Shown: in pieces, positions 37,201-49,200 of the stretch
How the letters are laid out: each line of letters begins with the position of its first letter
Numbering within the stretch: position 1 is the first letter of the stretch
NCBI GenBank assembly: GCA_910589415.1
Contig: OU342632.1
Span: 45,869,341 to 45,933,340 of the forward strand
Direction: 5' to 3'
DNA: 64,000 bases
Origin: Malachius bipustulatus
Lineage: Eukaryota; Arthropoda; Insecta; Coleoptera; Melyridae
Made by a program: the position numbers and the translations under genes
The notes under the pieces: generated by a model
Told to the model about the DNA's origin: nothing
Database searches by the model: none
The model's input: the letters and a program-made list of their open reading frames with translations, nothing else

Positions 37201-40200
37201 TACAGCTCTCTACCAAATGTTCCTGGGATTAAACCAAGTTGAATTAAGTTAACTTATCTTAGTCCTAACTTAAATTACTCATGACGTTAATTCATTACAG
37301 TAGATCATGGTTTTTTTTAGGTTTCACACCCTTGAAACTTCTATGCCCACGAAACTAAAAATTTTAAAATACCGATAGTAGATTAGTCGACTGATTTTCT
37401 ACAAAAAGATACTCTTTATGAAAGTCGCCGAACCATATAGTTTAGAAGATAATCGCACTTGAATGTTGATTTTTAAAAGGAATTTCATATTTTTTTCATG
37501 GGGAATTTCTTGCTTTACATGGAATAATAAAATTAATTCATCTTTTAACATTCAAAATCGCATTTGAATGTTGAAATGTAAATTAGTTTTATTATTCTAT
37601 GCAATCCTCATGAAAAAAATATGAAATTTCGTTTAAAAATCAACATTGAAGTGCGATTATCTTCTAAACTATAAAGTTAGGCGACTTTTATAAAGAGTAC
37701 CTTTTGTGAAGAAAATGAGTCGATTAATAAGCTACACTCAGTATTTAAAATTTTTCAATTCCATTGGAGTAGAAGTTTAAAGGGTGTAAAACCTATGAAT
37801 CAATGAATTAACGTCATGAGTAATTTTAGTATTGCACTGGTTGTACCATAAAACCATAACGTCATACCAAATTTCATCAAAACCGCTTCAGCGGTTCACC
37901 TTTTATAATTCAATAACAATTTCAGAATTGAAACTATGACATCTCCTAGCTGCCAAACCAAGCAACTTAGGACTAAGATTAGTTGACTTAAATTGAATTT
38001 AGTTTCGACTCGAGTTTCATCCTAGGAACATTTGGTAGAGAGATGTAAAGTCCTTTCAGGCACACCCTTTATATTTTGGTCAAACTATTAAATTAAAAAA
38101 AAAAGGACAAAAACTGGTACCGCAAAATATAGAAAGGCACTATAGCCATTCCAGGTAGAGGAAATTATCCAGAACCCACTTGATCCTGAAGATCTACAAA
38201 GAGAATCATAAATCTCCTAATATTGAGGGGTATGGTCATAAAGACATAAATAGTCATTATTATTAGAGCTTGGATTATTATGCACAAAAAATACAAAATT
38301 GGCATGGAAATATGCCCTAATAATACGCAAAATCAAACAGGTTTTTTTAAAAAATTACCTTTACTTTACAATCTTTTAATTTTAATTTACTCAATTACCC
38401 TGATGCAATTTTAATGAAAAAAAAAATATTTCTTAACATAAAACATTGTTATGTTAACCATGTTTACCAAACCAAACTAATTGTAAAAGATAAGATAGTT
38501 TTTGTAGTTATTGTACATCTGGAATGCACCACCTACCTAAATTTTCCAGAAATTACCTGAAAGGATTGCCATTTCTTTGACTACATCATAAACTGTTGTA
38601 ATGTTGACCCTTATTGTCAAATTTTTTGTAAGGGGATCCTTTTTACTTCCAAAATGGCATTTATTGTGGTGAATATAATTTTTCTATTAATTTGGTTATG
38701 GAATAAACTTCTTAGAAGCTTTTTAGTACCTATTCGTAAAAAAACTAAATTTTTCAGATTTTTTTCCCATTATAATTTACCATGCCGGTATAAGAGGCCG
38801 GGTTTTAACACATGATTTAAATGAAGTTTTTGAATTTGAGGAAGATTGAGGAAGATTTTGATTCTCAACTGGCTGGTATTAGATCTACCACATCCCAGAG
38901 GAACTCCGATATCTTTGAAGAGGTCGCTCAGGAAGTTTTTGAGTTGCGTGCCAATAACTTGATTGTCTTCAGTTTTACCGGACCTGCCAAATTCTCTCTC
39001 CAAGGAACAGCGACTTAGAGATGAGAGGTCGGAGATTATCAGTGTTTATACTATTTCTAGAAACAATAACAAAGAGCTAGGAGTGCAAGTGATTAGCAGC
39101 TTATTGTTAACTAAGTTACAGTTTGTTGACTAAATTTTTGAAATTCAACAACTGTCAAAAAGCTGTCATTAATTATGAAAAATGTCAATTTAAAAATGCC
39201 AAAATTTAAATTCCGACAGTAGATTCGAATTCAGCGACCCTAAGAACATGAATATGTAATTTTTCAGATTTTTAGGGCTAAAAGTCTAAAACACTTGAAA
39301 ATATACTCAAAAATCGATAAAAGTTCAAAAAACTCCATTTCAATCACGTGCTAAAATCCAGCCTCTTAGTGGTATGATAAATTACAATGAAAATTTCACG
39401 CCATCAATTTTCAGCCAATAAAGTACGAGCATTGCTTACCGTTGCCATGGTTATTTGTGTATTATATCGGAAATTTTCTCCTGCAGGGGTAAGCTGGAGA
39501 GTATTATAGTGGAAATTTTTTTGACGTTTAATAGTGACAAACCGGATCTTTATAAATGTCAACTGTTGACTGTTGCCGTTATTAATATTAATCAACCAAT
39601 GCGTTTTGTTAAAGTTTCTATTATAATTTAATATTAAAGTGATGTTTTCGCGTATTACCACGTATGAAATCACGGATTCACTATCTAAAAAATGATCTGA
39701 AGAAACCTAATTTACCTAATTTAGTAATTCTATAAGAAATAGGTAGGTACTTACATAATTTTTCGGATTAAATCACGGCTAATTCATGGGGGTTCGACCA
39801 CTTTATCTTTATAATTAATTATATGGCACTTTTTGTTGATAGAATCCATCTGCTGAGCAAATCCTTGCGCTTTGGAAAGAATGGCATCTAATCAATACTA
39901 ATCATAATTACTATTGTACCGCAATTGTCGACTTATCATCACCAAAAACCACACTCGGCTGGTGAAGTTTAGAAACTAAAATTTGTGTTTGACGGCGGCT
40001 CAGTTATTAAACGTCAGTTTGGCGTTGTCACGTGATTATGTTACGCCGCCATGTCATATTTTTATTTCACAATTAAATTGTAATTTTTCTATTCAAAACT
40101 AATTTTGTTGTGAAATTTTCTTTCCAAATACCACTCGAAATCAAATTATACCAGGAAATTTTGTTCTCGCTTACGAATATTTTAAGAAAATTATCCCTCG

Positions 40201-43200
40201 CCTTCGGCTCGCGATAATTTTCAAAATATTCGTGAGCTCGAAAAAATTTCCGGAAATAATTTGACCTCTAGTGGTATTACATGTGAAAATTTCACGCCAT
40301 CAATTTTCAGCCAATAAAGTACGAGCATTGCTTACCGTTGCCACGGTTATTTGTGTATTATATCGGAAATTTTCTCCTGCAGGGGTAAGCTGGAGAGTAT
40401 TATAGTGGAAATTTTTTTGACGTTTAATAGTGACAAACCGGATCTTTATAAATGTCAACTGTTGACTGTTGCTGTTATTAATATTAATCAACTAATGCGT
40501 TTTGTTAAAGTTTCTATTATAATTTAATATTAAAGTGATGTTTTCGCGTATTACCACGTATGAAATCACGGATTCACTATCGAAAAAATGATCTGAAGAA
40601 ACCTAATTTACCTAATTTAGTAATTCTATGTGAAATAGGTAGGTACTTACATAATTTTTCGGATTAACTCACGGCGAATTCATGGGGGTTCGACCACTTT
40701 ATCTTTATAATTAATTGTATGGCACTTTTTGTTGGTAGAATCCATCTGCTGAGCAAATCCTTGCGCTTTGGAAAGAATGGCATCTAATCAATACTAATCA
40801 TAATTACTATTGTACCGCAATTGTCGACTTATCATTATCAAAAACCACACTCGGCTGGTGAAGCTTAGAAACTAAAATTTGTGTTTGACAGCGCTAATAA
40901 TGGCGGCGCAGTTATTAAACGTCAGTTTAGCGTTGTCACGTGATTATGTTACGCCGCCATGTCATATTTTTATTTAACAATTATTAAATTGTAATTTTTC
41001 TATTCAAAACTAATTTTGTTGTGAAATTTTCTTTCCAAATACCACTCGAAATCAAATTATACCAGGAAATTTTGTTCTCGCTTACGAATATTTTAAGAAA
41101 ATTATCCCTCGCCTTCGGCTCGCGATAATTTTCAAAATATTTGTGAGCTCGAAAAAATTTCCGGAAATAATTTGACCTCTAGTGGTATTACATGTGAAAA
41201 ATTTGAAAAATTCAGGCATTTTCTCTCTCTATTCTGAACAAATTTCTAGGGTAAGATCTAAGGAATTCGAACTTTACGGACACCCTAATGCATATAAAAA
41301 TATGCATTTTGCATATATTCCAAGCTCTAATAATAATTTTAGCTTTTATTCATTTTTTATTAATTCTATTCACTGAGGTTACAGGTTAAGTGATCGGGGT
41401 TGTGTTGTGTGTTAGTGGGATGCATTGTGCTGAAGAGTCCCAATCAATGAATAACCACTCTGAAGCTACTGAGGAAAGGTTTTCAACAGTGCCCCTGTGT
41501 AAAACCATACTGCAGTGTGTAGGTATAGAATGTAAAAAACCTATAGAATCTGAGTACCATTTTTTAACAGGAGTTCATTTATCTCCAAGGGCAAAGTGAA
41601 GATTAATTTAAAAGAAAAAAAAAATAACTTGGAGGACCATTAAACGTAATAATTACTATAAATTACTATTTATACATACAGGATAATCAATAAAACACTA
41701 TAATTTGCTAATAAAATAAAAGAAAAACAGGACTTTTTTAAAACAAGTTTAGAAATATACACCCTTAAAATCAATAAAAACACTTATAAGCCTGTAAATA
41801 AAAGAAACATAAATCAAAACTATGAACAGGATGGCTGTTTTATGGCATCCTATTAAAGGTCTCCAAAACTCAGAGACAATAAAACCAGTAAAATATTCAC
41901 AATAAGTTGATTTTGATATTCTTAGACAATATTTCAAGTTCTATAAATGCCCTTTGTGTAAATGGGGCTTCTAAATTGGATTCCTTTATGACCCTTCTTG
42001 AATAAAAACACTACTGTTTAATTATTCCACTTTTTACAAAAATTCTTTAGGGTCACTCACTACTGAACACACAAAAGGCTTTTATTAACTGCTCTTGGAA
42101 TTCAAACTTCTTCTGATTTATAATGAGTGTTTATGCACACCAATTATGTCATTTTGTAGCCCTTTGTATAGCAACTTAACTTGCAAGTGTGCACTTTTAA
42201 GGAAATTTTTAGATATCAACATAATTAATGTTGAAATGGTGAGCAGGAACTCACAACCCTGCACTTTTTGTTAACTTGGTTCAAAATTAAAATAAGTGTT
42301 CATAGTTACAATTAACGTGTTTATAAACTTGAAGCCTTCAATACCGGATTGGAATACATAATATTCATTTTGGCAACTTTTTGTAAAAACAACAATACCG
42401 GCAACTTAAGCTCTCCCATGTATTTTGTATACCATTAGTATGAGGTAGTGTGATGAGTCCAAAAAAGGATGAAACATCAATTATCCTTCCTATGGATTTT
42501 GTTTAATTTACTTCAATGTTCTATGAGCTTCAACCAGGAAAAAATTATTTTTTTAATGAATTAAAATGTTTTATGGCAATGTGATGAAGACTCTTATAAA
42601 TTGCTCAAAATTAACATCTTAACTCCATTAATATGCTCAAGTTTGTTTTGTTTGCTCAAGAAATTTTAGAAAAATTATAAAGATTTGAGAAATTTGAGAT
42701 ATAGGGAGATTTTTAAAAACAAGGTTAGCACAGATTTTTTCCAGGTGGCTAAATCTAAAACCCAGGTTTTCTTTAGACAATTTCAGTTAATAAAACCCTC
42801 TTATTATGGGGGGTTTCCAGTATTTTTTCAAAATTAACATTCCCTTCTATTTAAATTTTCTGTCTGATTTAAATTTATCAATAATAATTCCTTTATAATT
42901 AATTATTCATTTATTTCACCAGATTGAGAGACATATGAAAACAATTTTTGTAATTCATCGATTCCTCAATAGAAGTTTTATATTTTACAAAGAGGCAGTT
43001 TCATAAGTGAAAAAAGAGGCAATTAACATAAAAGAAAGTGAGATTGAAGGTAAAATATGATAAAACCCAAAACAACCCGAATTTATAAAAGAAACGCAAG
43101 TGAGCTGTTTTCTTTTAAACTAAATCGTTTTTTTTTTCTTTTATTGTTTATTCCAGGTCTCAGGGAGATACTTCTGTCCATCTCCCCCTCTCCAGCCTTG

Positions 43201-46200
43201 CCTCTTCTTCAAAAAATATTTCAGTTTATAGGACAAAAGCATTACACACCATAACATATTACCAACCTTACCATCAGAAACTTTTTTCTTTCAGTTATCT
43301 CTAAGTACTTTCTAACTTGGAAAATTAATAGAACATTTTTTTTTACCGGAAGCAGTTCAAAAAATCTTAAATAATTTTGTCAGTTTGAATTTCGAGACTC
43401 TTCAACTTGTATCATTATTATTCATGCTTGTTAAAATACAAATTGTTATTTGTTAATTATGGTCATCTGGTTTCAACAGATTCGATATTACAATCGTACG
43501 GACCATTTGTCAGTTATTCTCGAGGATTAATTGACAATAACAGTTCCTTGACGTATGAGTTTTAGAATATAAGTCTAGAATGTCACTGTTCTGTGTATAG
43601 TGAGTCAGTAAAGTTTGGGATGTTATCAGGGACAGCCAGTTATTGAGTTAGAGAGGGGGCTGGTAGGTGAACACAGGTCGGAATGATATCAGAGCCATTC
43701 TAGTTAATGAAATGACCAGAGACAGATTATTATTGTGCAAAATAAATTAGAGAAGAGTTCAGCTGTGATAAGTTAGCACTGTGTGTTTTAGGTGGATAAA
43801 AGGGTTATTTCATTTTAAGTTTAGTGTTGTTATTGTACCTAATCCAAAAAGTGACTGAATTATAGAATGACTCAAGTTAATCAAGTTAATAAAAGTGCAG
43901 TTCTAACCGTAGAGAATCCTCTCGTCCACATCGCAGTTGAGCAGCATCTGAGTAGAATAAGCGTTGTGCACCTCCTTGAAATTGTGGTCAAAGTTCTCGC
44001 CGTCGAGCAGACCGGAATTATTGTCTATGTTCCCTCTCAGGACACTTTTACGATACAGCTTATTCAGGAGACTCTTCAAATTGTACTGCTTCATGTACTG
44101 GGCGTCCAGCGAATCTCCCGGAATTTGACATTTTGACAGGACGTCTACAATAGCCGGAGCTTCAATGTAGGATTCGTCTTGCATGTCGATGTCGGGGCTA
44201 AGCCAGCTAGCCGGAAGTCCTGTAAATTGAATTAGATCAACAAATCAGGCAATGCAACAAGGCAAACCCGAAATACATACCGGGACATTCGGGATTTATG
44301 AGATCTCGACGATTCGATAGGAACGCGTTCATGAAGATCAAATCCATGCAAGCTATCAGTAGATTTGTCGATTTAACGATGTCCCTGTAAAGTGCCTGCT
44401 CCTGCGATTTCAGGGCCAGAAATAAATTCCAGCAAAACTCAAACACCTTCACAGAAGAACAAGGTATGATCCTGCAACAAAATTGTTCAACTTAATAATA
44501 ATTTGATTAACAACTGCATAGGCAGCCATTTTTTCTGATTCAGTTCAAAACGTTTAGTAGGGACATTGTTCATTGAGAGTATTGACATAAATTACTGAGC
44601 TGACATTTAAATTACTTAACTGACTTTACAAGATAACTACTCCAATCAATGAGTTATATGAATAAAAAAGTAAGTCTTAATTTGACTCAATGTTTCAAGA
44701 AAAATTGGTTTTGTAATAAGCTCATACATACATAACTAACCTTTGTTTACGACTGCGTTGAATCTTTGCATACTGAAATTCTTTGGAGTCGGGTATTTTG
44801 AAAACATTTCCATAGAGTTTTGTATAAATCTTGAACACGTTTGATGAAACGTAGAACTTCGACTGGACGATAGCCATTTGTTCTTTGATTTCTTCCACAC
44901 CTCCGGCCATTTCGATCCACTTCTCCATGTTGGAGAAAAACTGAATTAGGCTGAAAATTCATCAGATTAGGCGTTGACCACAAAATAAAACTACACTGTT
45001 TTAGATGTACTAGTTTAACCTTTGTATCAATGAAATCTTAAAAACTGAATTTAAAATCTAAACTGTATTACTGAAAAATCTAAAAAGTATTACTTTTTCC
45101 TGAATTTTTCATCCGAATGAGATAGAACATTGGCAAAAAACTAAGACTGTTAACTTCAAAACTTAAAATGACATGGGGGGTCGTATGAGGCCTCATTTTA
45201 AAGGTATTCCGATTGTCTACACAAAAATTAGGCTAGTTTTAAAATTTGACTAGTTGGCTCAAAATAAAAAAAAGGTTGAGGGACTATAATAATAATACAC
45301 ATCTTCAACAAAGAGATTATCAAAATTATGAAAACTAACATAATTTTTGTGTAGATAATTTACCTTTAAAATGAGGTCTCACGTCCCCTGGCCCCTAAAA
45401 ATTTTGAAGTTAACAGCGACTGCAACGTCATATTTGACATCTGACAGATCGGTTGTCCGTCAAAATTTAGTAAAAAAATCATAACAATTGATTTAGTTTT
45501 TGTTTCAAATTCTATCTCATTTGGATAAAAATTTAAGGTCAGGGGGGGGGGACAATAAACGTCCTCACTGTAAAATCTTTTTTTTCTCTTTAATTCGTGT
45601 GAATTCTAGTTGTCTGTTAGATTTTGGAATGCTGTCACATGGAGAACTTGTAATTGCGCTTCCGCAGTTCAAGACAATTGACATGCCAGTTATTCTTGAC
45701 AATTTGTTCTATCGAACTTCACTGATCATCTAGAACGTCACTGACGTCACCTGTCACGGCATATAAAGAGTGCCAGTGTCACGCAAGAGTTGGAGAGTGC
45801 TTTCAGAAAGTCAGTGAACAGTCAGTACCTATAGTTTTGAATGCTATAAAAGTAAGATCAGAAGGAAGGCTAGTAAAAGAACAATGAAAAATAGTTTGGA
45901 ATGTGAAGTAAGGCAGTTTAGTAAGTGAAATGACGATTGGTACAATTTCCGAACATACAAGAGAAGTAGTGTTGTCTCTGGTACTGACTGAGTGAAGGAT
46001 TCCAGCCAGTAGTGGTTTAAGAAGAAGCAGTGGTTGGTTATTTTCCAAAACGTAGAGTTGAAAGGAAATGAAAAGTCTGCTTATTGTATTGCTATAAAAC
46101 TCCCTGCCGGTTTCGGTTAAAATGTCACCTTCAGGGGCTTAGGGAACACTGTCCCATCAGAACATCCAGATAAAAATGAAAAATTCAATTACTCATTAGA

Positions 46201-49200
46201 TTGTTTTTATGAACTGGTCAAAATTGGGCTAGAGTCGATCTGACCCTTCAAAAATCTGGCTGAATGTCTTCAATACTTCGCTCTTTTTATACGTTTTTGA
46301 GATTTTTTGAGGGTCAGATCGACTCTAGCCCAATTTTGACCAGTTCATAAAAACAATCTAATGAGTTTTTTTTATTTATATTTTATATTTATATTTTATC
46401 TGGATGTTCTGATGGGACAGTGTGTGAGACGTCTTCATTTTGAGGGTGACATGCGAACTTTGGCACTCTACCACCAGCTTAACTTTGGTTAGTCCCTAAG
46501 CCCCTGAGGGTGATATTTTAACCGAAACCGGTAGAGCACTCACAGTTTTATAGCATAAATAAAGTAGTTGTATCTAAGCAGACTTTACGTTTTCTTCCAA
46601 CTCTCCATTTGACCAATATGGTTAACTTTAGTGAGAATTTTTTTTCTCCAATTCATTGCTTATTCTATTTAGGGGTTATTGTAATGTTAATAGAGACTGA
46701 AAAATTGTTATAAACATTGAGACTAATGAAGTGATATACGTGAGAATATTATAACGAGACCACTCTCGAAAAATTCTATGATTATATCAATTTGTTTCTT
46801 GAAAAATTCCAGACATAGTTATTTGTTTCTTTACTTTTTTACTTCCTCAATTTTTATGATGGAAATGACACTTTCGCAACAATTCCAGTCACATGCCAGG
46901 AATGACACATGGACGGCCAGTGTGAGTTCTACAATTTACGAGAATGTGCCTACTGTCATGCCAGAGATTTCAACGGTGCGTCAGGGAACTATATAAGAAC
47001 CGCCATGGCTGGAAACGTATCAGTAGTAACTTGGATGTTGGAAGTGAAGTCTGAAGTATACAGAATAAGAGAAAGACAGTAGTAATAGCCAGTGGTGTTA
47101 TATAGTGAATAGTGGATTGTGTAGAATAGACAAGTGGTGTAATATCTGTGAGTGGAGACAAGAGGACAGCTGTTATTGATTATTTAAATTTAGATGTTAT
47201 AAGTTTATACGTTGTACTTGTATTGGAGAATAAAGACATTTGCAGACTTTAGTAGGTAGTGATTTTATAAGTGTAAGACCTGTGACAATATAATTATTAA
47301 TTATCTAATGATAATGACCCTCAGGCCAACTTATCCTGTATATAAAAAATATACTTTTACTTAAAAGAGTTAGAATTAAGTTAGAAACAGCGCTGGTTCA
47401 ATTCAAGCAAAGCTGTGATTCCTTAAATTTATGATCTCACTGACATTCGAGATTAAACTATCCATCCCTATAATAATACAATGATGCAAAATTTATAATT
47501 TTGTTTACCCTTACCTTAAATTAGAATGTCTCAGCAGAGCAGTCAAGTTGATGCAGTTGCGGATATTTTTAGTTTCTTCTTTTGCTTGATGCATTTTACA
47601 TTCTACATAAACAGCACATGCCAGCCAGTGATGGGGACAGCCCTGAAATTATAGGTAAGTATTTAGGATTTAGGTAACTGGCTTCAGTAGAATGTGTGTT
47701 ATAGTTGTCCATTTTTTTCTAAAGCAGTGGTCCAACCCTTTCTTAAAATTTAACAAGGACCAATAATTGAAATTAACCACTTGAAAAATGTATGGTAGAG
47801 ATTTACAGGTAAACTAGAATATGAAGAGGGAAAGACACATAGTATGATATTATGTCGGTCCAGATGTTTTTAAATTAGAGTTGGCTGTGATATTTTTTTT
47901 TTAAGTTTGATACCCTGGACAGTCGATTTGAGCTAAGAAAGTATAAATAACTTCCACTTTGCTTATATCTATGCCTAGAGTATCTATAATCTACATATTA
48001 ACAGATTTTTATTGTATAAGAGTTTAACGGAAGGTTAGTGTCATTTTCGTCGGACATCTGATTTTACGTCGCAGATACTTTTTCGCCTTGAAGTTGGTCA
48101 AACGGTCTTAGCAGTGTTGAAGAAACAAATGATTGCCAAAAATACTCCCGAAAGAAACTAAAATAGCTTTTGAAAATGCTTTTGTTGCCTAAAAAGCTAT
48201 AATGGGGGCATGTCTTCGCCGGCTATAATTTCACAGCTACAAGAAAGAGGTATTTGGAGTAAGAATGACAATTGACAATATCAAAACCACTCATAGTCAT
48301 AACCTAGAATATTAGCACTTGTCAGTGCACTGTCAAATGTATATCATTCATATCGGGTTGATCATAATCATAATTCATGGCCAACTTGATCCGAATAGAG
48401 TTGGGATATACATAGAGGGCGTAGACTTGTAAAAGGGTTCATAGGGATTTAACATGCAAATTCAGTTCTGTGTTTGTGCAAATGATCAGCCCTATTCCGT
48501 AACTCACGCGTCCAATCGGATAGAAGTGGCATTCCGAGTCGGAATTTGCCGACCTCGATTTGGCGACATCTATCAGAGCTCTATTCGTATTCCGTAACAC
48601 GAGTAGATACGAGTAAGATGGCTTGTCCTCTACTTCTACTTTGACGATCGTGGCAACATTGCAAAACGGGGTCGAGCTCTCCATTTGTACCAAAACGTTT
48701 TGTACTTTTCATCGAAAATTGACGTGTCGCGCCGCACACGAAAAATCGCGCCGCACGTTTTTGTAATAAGTATCAGGGAGGGAGATTGTTTACTTATTTG
48801 TTGATAAACGGAAGTGCCAGCGCGTGCTTTTACTGTTTTTCTAATTTGACTCCGTTTTTATTTTTTGTGTTTATATTACTACACGTTATTTTTAATAATT
48901 ATTATTTAATTAATTAATTATTTATTTAATAATTTTATTATTCATTATTATCAATTCATCCGTGAATTTCTTCTCCCGTGGCTTCGCTTGTTAGTCAACC
49001 AACACGAGGAAGAATGAAGAATAGAAGAATGTTCAAGTTCATGTAATTATAATGTAATTATAAGTAAATAACGTGACGTGAGTCCGGATTTTATGTTACC
49101 ATGGTTACTTGCGCGTGCGTAGACCAATTTCTATTTACCTCAACTCGACTTCGACAGCACGGAAGCGATCGGAATTCATTTCTACTGAACGGAGCTATTT

